64,000 nucleotides of DNA from Brachionus rotundiformis (lineage: Eukaryota; Rotifera; Eurotatoria; Ploima; Brachionidae): assembly GCA_016802295.1 (NCBI GenBank), contig JAESIW010000180.1:2164039-2228038 (forward strand). The letters run 5' to 3'. Below are positions 1 through 11,952 of the stretch, piece after piece. The first letter of the stretch is position 1; every line of letters begins with the position of its first letter. The notes under the pieces are model-generated. The model did not search any database, had not been told where the DNA came from, and saw only the letters and a program-made list of their open reading frames with translations. A program made the translations under genes and the position numbers.

Positions 1-493
1 TAAAGGAGTATAAATAGTTGTTTTCCTTGAATTGTTAGCAGCATTTTTCGATTTTTCATCCATAATAAAGCTTGATAGTCTTTTGATTTTTTGTATTATA
101 CCTAACTACTATTTTAAAATTAGTATAAAAAATTGTTTAATTAAAATTGGCGAAAAAACTGAAAGCTTTTTTTCTGCTAAAACATATACAAAAGTCTATT
201 TTAAGAAACAAACTTGTTCTTAATTGTTTCTTTTTCCTTAGCTAAAAATAAAAATTAACTAAAAAAATCAGTTTAACTTTGAATTATGAACAAGTATTTA
301 TTTTTTAGAGAATACTTTTCCATATCTCAAATTAATATTACCTGAACTTTTTGAAGAAGTCGAAAATAATTCGCTAGTATATATTTGAATTATGAGAAAA
401 AATATTTAAAAACATTTTGATTCTTCAAAAAAAGAACATTTAAATATTAAAAAATAAAATTTTTGAAAAAATTTATTTAAAAAATAATCTCTA
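1..493. other. AT-rich stretch, no gene seen
   Basis: Homopolymer-rich AT sequence beyond the 3' end of the CAP-Gly gene. It contains one short open frame (32-223) of low-complexity hydrophobic and lysine-rich codons with no recognisable family, which I treat as chance. The part next to 494 probably includes the 3' UTR of the minus-strand gene. Confidence 0.5.
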
Positions 494-1365
494 TTAATCA
501 GTTCCAATATAATTGGTTCTCGATAAATTAAAACTTTCAAATGTATTATTTAAATCAGTATTTTTAGGCAGATTAACACTTTTGTAAGACCAATCAAGCG
601 AAGTGTACAACTTCATTTCCTCTTTTGGCATGAACGTTCGTTGAATGGACGATGGGCGCTGAAAATTGGCAGAATTTTTAGAATCATTAGTTGAATTTGG
701 ACTTAAATCAAAAATTTTACTTAATTCACAAATAAACAAAAATCATACTTTTTTGGACAATAAACAAGATAACTTTTTCGTATGTATTTTGGTTGATTTG
801 CGAATAAATCATTATACGAAATACCAAAGCAAGTTTTGGCTCTTTGTAAATAATTCTCAGTTATTGAATTTACTTTTTCTTCAGGACAAGAACCTTTTTG
901 GAATAGATTTTATTATTAAAATATTATCTAATATTTAAAAGTTACTTCTGAACAGTAATTCATCACATTCTGATTTTATTGACTTACGTAAAGTACAGGT
1001 TCTTATCAAAAATTAGATTACACATCAAATAAACTAATTTAAGGTTATGTCTACCTTTTTCTTTTCAAATGGGGAGCAAGCCGTATTTGGTCAGCGGTTA
1101 AAAACAAACCAAATTTATCCGCACATTTAAAATATACTCTGCCTAACAACCGTCCATCGCAATAACCAACTAGAAAATTAAATAAAAGCTAATTTTTATA
1201 CTTCTAATTGAATTATTAGATACCTGGCTCATCAGATTCTATTCCGATGAAAACTCCTGTTTTGCCATTAATACCACCTTTGTATCTAACTGTTCCGCAG
1301 TAAATTTTTTCATCTCTAATAAATTCAACTTTAAGCCCTATGGTAATCGAATCGTAATTAACCAT
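494..1365 (-). CDS. small CAP-Gly domain protein, 5 exons
   Basis: Exons on the minus strand are 1365-1224, 1169-1055, 1001-946, 893-749 and 701-494, joined by introns of about 45-55 nt. The phases chain (142, 115, 56, 145 and 208 nt) to give 221 residues ending in TAA. Residues 1-80 read as a CAP-Gly domain: a GTVRYKG strand, a GKTGVFIGIESDEP stretch, then YCDGRLLGRVYFKC and KFGLFLTADQI. Family knowledge: CAP-Gly domains bind the C-terminal EEY/F tail of alpha-tubulin or EB proteins. The usual GKNDG loop is replaced by a divergent version (YCDG), so tubulin binding is not certain. The remaining 140 residues are polar and I do not recognise them. CLIP-, CYLD- or TBCB-like relatives are possible, but the length fits none exactly. 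Confidence 0.72.
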
Positions 1366-2490
1366 TTTATGTCTTTATCGCTCGAAAAATACTTATATTA
1401 CATACACCTAGTTTTTGCTCAGTTAATTTTAGTTGTTAAGGTAACATAATCATTATTGAAAGCAATATTAAACTCACGTAAATTCGAATACTTTGTCTAA
1501 ATTCATATTGAATAAATTATTAAAGATTTAATTAAATTTAATTTAAATGATTTTTATTAAATTTTATTGGTAATAATATTGAATTAAGTTCAATTTTAAA
1601 ATTTATAAATTAATGATGACACAATTTTTTAAAGAAAACGAAATATTAATAAAAATTTTTTATTATTTTCTTTTATTTTATATGAAAATTAATTATTATT
1701 TTTCTTTAAAGAAGTTCTAAAGTTTGTATTGTTTAGAAAAAAATGTAATTTAAATCAATCATTAAATTCAAGAAATTTTTTTCGTCAAAAGAATTAAAAA
1801 TTTAAAATAGACTTGGACTTTGAGATTCAAGTACTTTTTTAATTAACTTATGAAATTCGATACTTGCAAAAGAATATATTTTTAAAAAAATGTTTTTAAT
1901 AAAATGAAATTGATAAAACATTTAGATAAAACTTTTTTTATTTTCAATCAATTAGACAAGCTTTAAAGAAAGACAATTTTTTTTTATTATTTATTTTAGA
2001 AATCATTCTCGATTTTAATAAATTTTGACACAAAAATAAAAAAAAAACATTTAAAAATAAAAAAAACTAAAAAAATTAATATTTTTAATCTTAAATTTAA
2101 ATTCATTCTTTTAATCACCATAAGTACAAAAAAATAAAAAAAAAAAAATACAAAAATGAGATTCATTTACTTAAAAAAAAAATACTAATCTTTTTGCTAA
2201 GCCTTTTAAAATAAAAAAAATTAAAAATTATATTTTCTTGCTGTTTTTTTTTCCGCAGAGAACATCAATTTTATTCAAATAAGATACACAACTTATCGAT
2301 TTCTCTTTGGACTAGATAATATTCACAAGTATTTAGAAAATGTAAGTTATTCTATCTTGCATGATCTTGGTTACAAAAAAATACTAAAAAATCTAAATTT
2401 TTTTCTTTTATAAATAAATTTCATGCTCTCAAATTTTGACATAAAAAAAATTACAAAAAATAAGAAATAAATAAATAAGAATTTAATTAT
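1366..2490. other. intergenic AT-rich region
   Basis: This stretch lies between two minus-strand genes. It must hold the promoter of the CAP-Gly gene (right of 1365) and the 3' UTR of the propeller gene (left of 2491). It is dominated by A and T runs, with no coding island that I can support. Confidence 0.5.
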
Positions 2491-3726
2491 TTAACATTCT
2501 CTAGGATCTAAAATGTAGATTTTCCTCGGTCGCTCAGTCAGTACAAAAATGTAGTCAAGCTGATTTGTTACCACACTGATCGGTCTTCCATTGATTGAGT
2601 AGCGATTAGTTAGTTCTACTTTTTCTCCATTGTTGAACAAAAATTGTTTGATTTCATTGCTACAACTATCAGCAGTGAAAATATTGGACGTTGTTCTTGA
2701 CTGGGCAGCGACATGAACGTCCTCTAGGCATTCCATATTGGCGTAAAAATGGCACACATTTACTCGATTTCTTTCGCTAAAGAGACTGTACTTTTTGTGG
2801 CTTGTGAACGGATTGGACAAAGACGGATTAAAAAGAGCAAGTCCGTCCGATCCGTCCATAAATACGCGGACATTATGGTTCAATGACAATCTTCGATGGT
2901 TGGACACAATTACTCCATCTAGATAGATAATTCTAACTAGTCTTAGATAGTTGTCATATATTCTAACTTGGTTTTTAGGATTTTCGCTCACATAGATGTG
3001 GTCATCGTAGCAAGCAATTGTAGACGGACGAAAATCAAAATCCCTATTAGCGGCAACTTCTCTAAATAGTGTCTGTGATTTGTTTCTTCGACTTGAATAG
3101 CTGCTTATAAATGAATGATTCAGCTCGTATTTGGCTATTTTGTTTTGATCCGGAAAAACTATGAATATATGCTTGTTTCTGTCCGCACATCCATCCGCAG
3201 GTAGTTCATTGCGGAAATATTTTGTTCGCAAATGGTTCAATGTTTTGTGATAGAGATTGAAATTGAATAGCTTTAGTGAGCTATCTGACTTGCTTATTAA
3301 ACCAATGGTAAATGGATCTACCAAAAACAAGCGATCAGCAGTTAAACCATAATTATTGTGGAAGCTGAAACTTCCGACAGTGCAGGATTTTTTGTCATCA
3401 CTTAGCAATGATCTTGAAAATCTGTTCAAATCTTCTTTTTCATCTGTTTTGACTGAATAAGGGCACATTTTGACCGCGCTATCAAAATGTACTTTATTTT
3501 TTTGCCTCAATTCTGCCACTCTACGCTCAGCAAACTCAAAAAAAGACTCATGGGTATTGCCAAATACTGTGTTATCGACCACTGCTCCCGCCATTTGATT
3601 TTCATTGTTTGGCAGCTTGTATTCGCTCAAACTTGGACTATGCTTGTTCAAAAAATCGAAAAAAGATGAACAACTACCGTATTTATTCAATACAATTAGT
3701 GTTAATAAAACTATATTGAAATTCAT
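2491..3726 (-). CDS. secreted beta-propeller-like protein, intronless
   Basis: A single uninterrupted frame of 411 codons starts at an ATG and has a clear signal peptide (residues 1 to about 20: a short charged start, then a hydrophobic run ending GSCSS). The body has repeated blade-like segments such as RLFLVDPFTIGLIS, HIFIVFPDQNKIAKYEL, HIYVSENPKNQVRIYDNYLR and DYIFVLTERPRKIYILD. Each has a hydrophobic strand, a turn with N or D, and a second strand, as in NHL or YWTD-type propellers. I recognise no specific family and can assign no enzyme motif. The lack of introns contrasts with its neighbours and might mean retroposition or a young gene. It is probably an extracellular binding or scaffold protein, by inference only. 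Confidence 0.7.
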   Translation of the reverse strand: MNFNIVLLTLIVLNKYGSCSSFFDFLNKHSPSLSEYKLPNNENQMAGAVVDNTVFGNTHESFFEFAERRVAELRQKNKVHFDSAVKMCPYSVKTDEKEDLNRFSRSLLSDDKKSCTVGSFSFHNNYGLTADRLFLVDPFTIGLISKSDSSLKLFNFNLYHKTLNHLRTKYFRNELPADGCADRNKHIFIVFPDQNKIAKYELNHSFISSYSSRRNKSQTLFREVAANRDFDFRPSTIACYDDHIYVSENPKNQVRIYDNYLRLVRIIYLDGVIVSNHRRLSLNHNVRVFMDGSDGLALFNPSLSNPFTSHKKYSLFSERNRVNVCHFYANMECLEDVHVAAQSRTTSNIFTADSCSNEIKQFLFNNGEKVELTNRYSINGRPISVVTNQLDYIFVLTERPRKIYILDPREC

Positions 3727-6349
3727 AGTTTTAAATTTTTTAAATAAAACAAAAATACCAAAAAATGGCGAGAATTCTAAACAAGAATAAGATAATTTAG
3801 TTCATTTGGCAAAAAGGCGGACGCACGGACATCCTAAATTAAATATTTTCTTTTTAGGTCAATTTAAAAAAAAATGTAGAGCCAAATTAGTTGACAATAC
3901 GCCAAAAGTATATAGATAATTGTGAAAATAATTTTTACTTTTTTAACAGTTTTGAAATTGAAATTATTTGATTAATGATTTGACCGAAATATGCTGCATA
4001 TTAAAAAAATAATAAATTTTATGGATCTTATAAGATTAGAAAATGGTAATTTTAATTGCTATTACACAAAATAAAATAAAATATAATAGTGAGCATTCAT
4101 TATTTTTTTTTAAATAAAAAATAAATAAAATATCGGTATATTTAAAAGATTTAAAATTTTTAATTAAAATTAAAAATAAATAAAAAATACAGTCAAATAA
4201 AAAAGTGTGAAGATCAAGCTTGGTTCCGGATTATTATTTAACTAAGAAAAATATCATATCACTTTCCATTATCAAAATTTAAAATAACTCGGAAATTTGA
4301 TATTACATCTCTTTTTTTCTAAAAATAACAAACTTTAGATAATTTGATGATTTTTGAGTTAATTTACTTTAACCTAAATTAAAGCTATTTTAATTAAATT
4401 AAAACCATAATTTTAGCTAAAAAAATTGTTGATATAAATTCTTCAATAAACTAGTATTTTTAGATATAAAAGATGATGTTTATTCTGTCAACCTACGAGC
4501 CAGTTTCCGATTTAAGGATTCTTAATCTTTTTTAAGGTTTTATAATATTTAGAAATGCTCCTGAGACTGAGGTTGTCTCAGAGAAATAATTGATTAACTT
4601 GGGCGAAATCAAAATATTTAAAATATTATGTTTACTTATTACTTTGATAAAATTAAAATTAGGTCCAATTCTTAAAATTTGTCTTATTTAAATCAAAATT
4701 TGCTATCAATTATTAATATTGTATTGTTTGTCAGAAAAATTAAAAAAGATATATTAAAATTTAAAAAAACGCTTAAGAACCATTTTATGCTGAATATCTG
4801 CTTGAATTTTTAAAAATGTGATAAAGATATTGAGACCCATTTTTGTTTTATGCTATGCTTCCTTATTTTTCTGATCTAACACTTTTTAAATATTAATTAG
4901 TAAAATTTAAAACTTAAGTGGAAAAAAAAATAAAATATTTCAGTTTTATAGACTAGCAAAGCTTTGTCACACAACATAACATATGATGCATGGCTAGCTA
5001 TTGAAAGAAATCACCCATGATAATAATTTTTTTGCAAAAATCGAAATTGGTAAAAGGACTGAAAGGTATACAATTTAACAAGTGTTGCATAAAATTTTTG
5101 TTATTTTTAAAATACGTAATATTTAAGACTTTATAAGTCTAGACTAAAGATCACGCAATTTTTTCCTAGTCGGCTCATTTTGTTCTTTTAAGTTAAAAAA
5201 AATAATTTAATTTTATTAAAGACTAATTTTCAAATATTTAGAACTATTAAATCCATATGGTCCTTAATACTAATGATTGCATTCAATTTTTTTAAAAACA
5301 AATTCCATAATGCGAAGTTTTTGATCTTACAATAATTAGTTAGTCATAGTTATAATTTAAATTCAAATTCAAAATTTGAAAATTATCTTCAAATTGAAAA
5401 CGTATACATTACGTCTATAATGAAAGTCTAGACATACTTGGTAAGAAATTTTCTTTCACTCTGCTGAGGATAGCTGAATGCAAAAATAGAATTTGTTTTA
5501 TTTTTTGCGAGATATTATTTGCCCTATGAAAAGAGTTTAAAAATAGTTTTTTTTAATTAAATTCTTAATTAGATTGTTATTCTTATCTCTAAAGGCCATT
5601 AGAGTTAAAATATGATGTGATTGAATTTAAGATGCTAACTTACGGTAAGATTAGTTACCAAATCCCCTTCTTAAATTGAGTGAAATTTTTGTTTGTTTGA
5701 TCATATTCAAATTTTTTTGTGTCTACAAATTTAAAGTTTTTTCTTTATAATTATTTTTACTAAAAACGCAAAATGATATACAAATAATAAGTTTAAATTT
5801 AGAAATTAAAGTGCAATTTAATATATTTAGGGCCGAAAAATATCAGTTTTTTAGACCTAGGAACTTGATTTAAAAAAAAGTATCATTTTCGTAAATATTT
5901 TGTACTAAAAATAGGACTTTATTTAGTGATTTAAAATTGTATTATTGTGTATATTTAATTTAATAAAAACGACTTAGTGACATAAACATTAAGCTTTTAA
6001 TTTGAATATTTGTCAACTCAGTTCCTTTTTGATAGTTGAACGGTGTTTTTAAACCTTGTGTCTTTTTGAATTAGTATCCGATTACCTAATATTATGTAAT
6101 CAGTTTTGTTCCATTATGATTTTAGAATATAAACCTTTGAATATGATCTTAAATTAAGGCTTTACTCGAATACTTATTTTATTTTCCCTTTTTTGCCTTG
6201 TAATAGTTGATAAATTTTCATACATATATTTTCTTTAAAAAAATCTAAAAATTAGCTTTTTTTTCAATAAAATATTCTATTCTTATATTAATAATTAAAT
6301 TTTTCAAAAGTTAATCAAATTTACAAATATTCTAAATTTCTATGAATAC
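3727..6349. other. long intergenic region, no gene supported
   Basis: About 2.6 kb of AT-rich DNA with no reading frame carrying protein-like codons. The part just right of 3726 should contain the promoter of the secreted protein. The only structure I noted is a perfect 7-bp inverted repeat with a 7-nt loop at 4561-4581. Short exons like those found further right could be hidden here, because exons in this genome can be under 60 nt. Confidence 0.4.
4561..4581. repeat. 7-bp perfect inverted repeat (hairpin)
   Basis: CTGAGAC and GTCTCAG flank a 7-nt spacer (TGAGGTT). It stands out as GC-richer than its surroundings. It could be chance or part of a small structured RNA; nothing adjacent supports a gene. 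Confidence 0.4.
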
Positions 6350-6350
6350 T

Positions 6351-7570
6351 ACTTTTGAGAGAATGATTCAACAATTTTATTAATATTTTGATTAATTTGG
6401 TTTTCAAGTGATTTAAGGAACGGTACAATCAATATTGGCATAACAAATGTCAGCTGATTAAGAGGATTTTTGAGCTGTAAACCAATTAAACCAATTTAAT
6501 TATAAACCTTATATTTGAATTAAGAATATTATTAAATACCTTGAAAACTATTCCATTGTTTTAATCTTGCCATTTAAATATTTTCATTTGAATATTTACA
6601 AAATTCTTAATAACTACGAAAAACCATTGATATTAAAGTAATTTCTAGTTCGATTGAAAGACGATTCCATGCTTCTTTAAAGAAAAATTATTTTATTTAA
6701 TTACATAATCTATTTTTTTTCTAATTTTTTCCCTACTTTTCTCTGGCTATTTGAAATTCGAATAATTTTTTAACAAAATTTATTGAAATATACTGAATAT
6801 TTTATTAAATTATTCAAACTTAAATACTATTTTTCTAAATTGTTTAAATTTGGTCTTATTGTTAGTAAAAATTTACAGCTTAAAAAAAAATGTTTAAAGA
6901 GTGTCTTTAGGGTCTACAGGTTTAGCATTAGGTTTTGTAAGATTTTTTATTAATTCCGGACTTGAAATTAAAACAGCTAATTAAATCTAATTCTCATATA
7001 AAATTTCAGAAATTTTCACAATATTCAAAGAATCTCAGTGTTATAAAATTTAGAAAATTGACAATTTTTATTAAAGATACAACCTACTTGAAAGTCATAT
7101 CTCTTACTTCCTGAAATTTAAAATTACCTTAATTTTCTAATTAGAATACAACATTTTGTCAAACTCTAATGTTTCATTTAAATCAGACGAACTCTTAAAA
7201 AAATATTGACAAAAAAAACAAACAAGTCAATGCGACTATGTCTTTCAGCATCAAAAGCAACATCTCTTATTAGAGAACCAGCTACTCAGACGCTTAATTC
7301 AATAAACGTAAAAACCTTTATTAGCAAATATTTTTCTTTTGAAAATAAAATTAATAAAAAACTAACAAGTTTTTTTCTTTTATAAAATAAGCATTAGATT
7401 TTATTTTCACGTTTTTCTTTAATTGTCTGCTTATTTTCTTCTGAATGTATGCCGTAATTCGGCGTTAAAATTGCATACTTAAAAAATCAATATAAAACTT
7501 ACTAACCAGTTAATAAAATTTAAATCATTAGTCTTTAGATCTGAAGACTTCTGTTTGATTGAAAATTTTA
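6351..7570 (-). CDS. cryptic short-exon gene, unidentified (partial model)
   Basis: A series of short minus-strand blocks reads as coding and chains in phase: 7570-7503, 7477-7411, 7281-7220, 7193-7150, a microexon at about 7102-7088 (or 7110-7088), and 6960 down to a TAA at 6894. Translated pieces include NDLNFINWLYAILTPNYGI, SLIRDVAFDAERHSRIDLF and NPELIKNLTKPNAKPVD. Donors and acceptors are reasonable (GTAAGT at 7502, GTATTC at 7149, GTAGGT at 7087). The FINWLYAILTP segment recalls the F..W(L/I)..(V/I)LTP motif of ASPM spindle-pole proteins, but that is a weak resemblance. Two more coding-like blocks at about 6680-6625 and 6474-6351 (ending VESFSQK and a stop) may be further exons or a second gene. 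The 5' end is unknown. Confidence 0.4.
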
Positions 7571-8787
7571 CTAAAAGGTAGTAATAAAAATTACCTTTAA
7601 AAGTTTTTTTTTAAATACAATAATTTCTGATTTTACACCTTCAATCCATTAGGTAAAATTATATGTTAAGACGGGATTTTTAATTAAATATCTGATTAGG
7701 TGAAAATTCTTGATCAATTAAGACAGGATAAAGTAAAGCAAATCTTCAAAGCTATAATTCTATTTTTTGATAAATTTAAATCAATTGAAAATAATTGATT
7801 ATTCGACTTGAAAATTTTTAATGTTAAAAACGTCTAATTTTTCTATAAAATTATTAAAAAAGCAAATAATATTTACACTTTCTAAAAAAAGTATTTATTT
7901 TTATTGATATTTAAAACGTGATTTTATCATAACTCAGAAAGGAAGGATTCTACTTTAATATTCAAAACGATCTATCAAAAAAAGTCAAAAATATAAAAAA
8001 ATCATTATAGACTGTAAATTTAATTTAATTCTATTTCTCTAAATTTATAAACTTCTAATTTTTTTAATAATTGAAATAATTATTTATAAGATAAAGTCGA
8101 ATTTAAATTGAAAAATCATACTAACTACTGATATTATATTTGCTAAATCAAAAAGCTCAATTAACTAAAAAAATATATTTGTCATTTAACGCCTCTTAAA
8201 AACGTTTTGTAGTCTAATTATATCATGATGCTTTAAAAGATATCAAGTTGTGATGGATTTAGTATTTTTTGATTGTTAGAATTAAATATTTTAATTGTTT
8301 CGTAATAAATTGACAAAAACTCCTCTTTAAAATTAATTTAAAAATTTAGATTTAATAAGAATATATTAAGGAATTTTATTTTTATATTTTTAAATTAATA
8401 ATTTGATCATTTTCCAAAATATTACATATTTATTTAATTTTTGATTAATAATTAAAGAATTCCAAATTTAAAAATTTACACATTCCATTTCTGTTTAATA
8501 GTATTATTTTATTCATGACATCTTTAAAAAAAAATTTTCTTAATCAAAAATTCTTGAATAAATTTGATAAATTAAATAAAGGCAACAATATGACTAATTT
8601 GGATCAGATTTCAAAAAGGAAAAAAATATTTTTTTCATTTATTACCTTCCTTATCCGACTTGTCTGATATTTTCATGCTTTAATAGATTTACTTGCGTCA
8701 CTAAATCTAGTTTCATTTTTCATTTTAAAAAAGGGGTAAATTTTCTGCTAAATTTTTATTTGAGGAAATAAAAAATTAATTAAATTT
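7571..8787. other. AT-rich region, possible undetected 5' exons
   Basis: The 5' exons of the cryptic gene on the left may lie here, but I could not chain any with confidence. The right edge is the 3' UTR of the mitochondrial carrier. Otherwise it is A/T runs without recognisable signal. Confidence 0.35.
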
Positions 8788-10735
8788 TCAAAAATCTTTA
8801 TTCTTTACGACGGCCAAAATATTTTTCACATTTTCATAGACAACATAAGATAAACTCACTGCTGGTACAACTTATATAATAAAAATAGATTATTGATTAA
8901 AAAGTAAAAGAGGTATTTTAATTTACCCTTAATTATATTTGGTAGAAGGCCACGATAAAAGCCTCTCAGGCCTTCCTTACGCCAAATGCGTAACAATAAT
9001 TTGCTCATAGTATCACGGCTTTCCGAATTCATTGGCACCTCTTGTGCCTGCAAACGAGTTCTAATTAAAGATAACGGATAGCTTACCAGTTGGCCACAAA
9101 TTGTACTTGATGTTCCGCATAAGAGCAAAATTGGTATTGACGGGTTTTCATCTGTTTGATTTTTTTTCATGTAAAATCTTTTTAAAGTCTGAAAGGAAAT
9201 TATTTTATCTATATTTTTTTTTCAAAAAATAAACTGACCTCATAGACAGCTAAATCGGTACCTGCATAAGGAATAATCCCAAGTATATTTGGAATAAAGC
9301 CTTTGTAAAATGCTCTGAAACCCTCATTCTTAACTATTTTACTGGCACAATCATAAATACTATTATATTCACCAGTTTTTCCTAAAACCATACGAGTTTT
9401 TAGTAGCTTAGATGAAAAGATTATTTATATTTTTTATTAATCTCCTAAATGTGTTCTTTCATACTTCCATAGGATAAATGGTTGATTGAGCCAAAGCGCC
9501 AGCTGTTGAACCTGCACAGAAGCGTTCAAAAACATTGGCCTCACGATTTTTGTCTTTTATCAAGAGTGCTTTTAGCTAAAAATTTTGTTAGAAATAAAAA
9601 TAAAAAAAAATGAGAACTTTCTTAAACCTCCTCATAAAATGTAAATTTTAAAGCAGCCTCTGGTGCTATTTTAATCACATTCATCCCATTTCCTCTCCAC
9701 AGGCTTTTGAAGCCACCTTCTTTCAGCATATGCCTAAATCCTCCAATAACTTTTATTTGTTTTCTAGACCCTAAGGCCTATAAATTTTTAATTTAAATAA
9801 ATAAATATAATATTTAATTAATTTTTATTTATTAATTACTTGCATGACAGTTTTCAAGCGATCAAAAGGAGCTGTGCAAGTGCGAGATACAGCTCCGGCG
9901 AAAGCCCCTGCGATCAAATTTCTAAAGATCATATCGGCTCGATTTTCTTCACTCGAAAAATCATCTGGAACAGTATTTCCTTCGCCAATGTCTACAAGCT
10001 ATCATAAAATAAATACTTAAAAGAATTATTATGATCTAAATTTCTCACTGTAGAATATCTCCAATGAAATAGTAAATCATGTATATTGTCTATTGGTGCC
10101 AATGAAAAATACTCTCGCCACTCTTTGGGCTCAATAACCAAGGAACCATTTCTATTCACTCTTTACCAAAGTATTCTTAGAATACTATGTTAAGTTTCGT
10201 TTCAATAAATTACTTTTCGACAAGTTTTTTTGCCTCATTTGAACTAATTTCAATTCCAAATTTTTTAAAATATTTTATCAATTCATCATAGCCAATTTTA
10301 TCTGAATTATCCTAAATAATATATAGAAAAAGAATAAGTGCTTAAAAATAATACGAACTATCACTATTCGTGTCAATTCCCATAAAAACTAACTCAAGTA
10401 TGTTTTCGTGTTCTATCATATATTGAACAAATTCGTTGAAATTCAAGTCACCTGAAGCATTCTTGTCTCTTCTGGAAATAAATCTCTGAAAATTGAAAAT
10501 ACTTTTATCAAATAAAAAACGAAACACGAAAAAAAATCTTTTCTAGAACCTTAGCTTTGGCAAAATTTGTTTCTTTTTTGGGTTTTGGCTTTGAATTTTC
10601 ATTTTCATTGGGATGTTTGATTTTATCAAATAAAACAACTAAATCATAGACATCAATTTTTCCATCAGAATTTGTATCCAATTTTTTAAACATTTCATGA
10701 TAACGTTGCATATCTTTTTCACTCAAATTTATCAT
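8788..10735 (-). CDS. SLC25A24: SCaMC-type ATP-Mg/phosphate mitochondrial carrier
   Basis: Ten exons: 10735-10550, 10485-10359, 10301-10214, 10160-10049, 9998-9840, 9777-9628, 9575-9465, 9406-9239, 9188-8927 and 8870-8788. All phases agree and give 481 residues ending TGA, the usual SCaMC length. The N-terminal third has calmodulin-like EF-hands (loops starting DTNSDGKID, DKNASGDLN, DTNSDNKIG and a divergent VNRNGSL). The C-terminal two-thirds has three mitochondrial-carrier repeats with signatures PFDRLK, YPMELLKTR and YPLSLIRTR. Family knowledge: it exchanges ATP-Mg for phosphate across the inner mitochondrial membrane when calcium binds the EF-hands. The third EF-hand loop is only complete if exon 2 ends at 10359 and exon 3 begins at 10301, which supports that junction. 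SLC25A23/24/25 cannot be told apart, so the symbol marks the family. Confidence 0.92.
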
Positions 10736-11952
10736 TTTATTTTCAATCGTTTTGGAAAGATTGTATCATGCAATAGTATTTGTATAATTGTCTAACTTAG
10801 TAATAGTTCTTTATCACAATTTACTACTAATATTTTAAATTAAAATGGTTAAATTCAGAAAGGCTGTATAAATTAAAAATTTTTCGTTAAAAATCATAAT
10901 ATATTCAAAAATCAAAAGGAAACTTTTATTTGAAATTTAATTTTAACATTAATTAAAGATTAGATTGAGTCAAAATTTTTTTAAATATTTTATATTAATT
11001 CATTATAATATGTTTTTTATTAAATTTTATGATTTTAATTTTTGATCATACTTGTAAAGAAGAATATTTTAGTTCTGTTATTTGCTAATCAATTATATTA
11101 TAGCTAATGTTCTTCCTGTAAAATCTATTTAATCGTTTTATTTTAATTATTTTATAATTTTAGTAGAAAAGTTAAATAAATCCAGTCAATTTGCAATTCT
11201 AAATGGACTAATCTTGATACTTGATTCCTTTGATTTCAACAGTAAATTATGAGCTCTAATCAAGAATGGATGAATATTCTTAGATATTTCTTCAGTAAAA
11301 ATTTTTAAAGTATATTATATATTTATAACATTTAATTCTTTTTGCTGTTATTTTGCTCACATGTAAGAGTATTTTCTGTTTGATTTTTATTCATGTTTTC
11401 TAGTTTATTTTTTGATAAACTTAACAAGTTTGGTTATAGCGCTATAATCAACAGCTATTTATATTTTGGATTTTTTTATTTCTTTTAGGCTATTATCGGC
11501 GTTTTATATCTTTTAAAAGGATTTATTGATGTAAATTTTGGTTCTTTATTTCCATAATATTTAGAGGAATTTAATTAAAATAACTATAATTTAAATAAAT
11601 AATGAAAAAAAAAACAAAATTAATATTTTGACTAGATTTGAAATATATATATAAACCAGGTCTTTCGGAATTAACCTGGAAATTAAGTTACAACTTCCTT
11701 TTAAAAGCTGAATTTTTTCAATTTGTAAAAAGTGAATAAAATTAATTTTAAATTTTAAATTTTTTTTATTTATTTTAAAATTAAATCTTAATTGTTAAGA
11801 TTACAATAATTTAGTGATATTATTTAATTATCTTATAAAAAAACAAAAAGTTTAGCAGATTTTTTATTGCTATAAAATTTAGTTGGTTTAGAGTTAAAAA
11901 AAATTATCAGAAAAATTTCCTAATAAAAAGCATCTGCTTAGTCTAAAATTTA
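10736..11952. other. intergenic AT-rich region
   Basis: Promoter side of the carrier gene (left) and 3' flank of UGDH (right). Poly(A/T) tracts only; I see no gene or strong motif. Confidence 0.5.

Noticed and set aside
7242..7390. Plus-strand 51-codon frame starting MRLCLSASKATS
   Set aside because: It overlaps minus-strand blocks that chain in phase with splice sites on both sides, which is the stronger reading.
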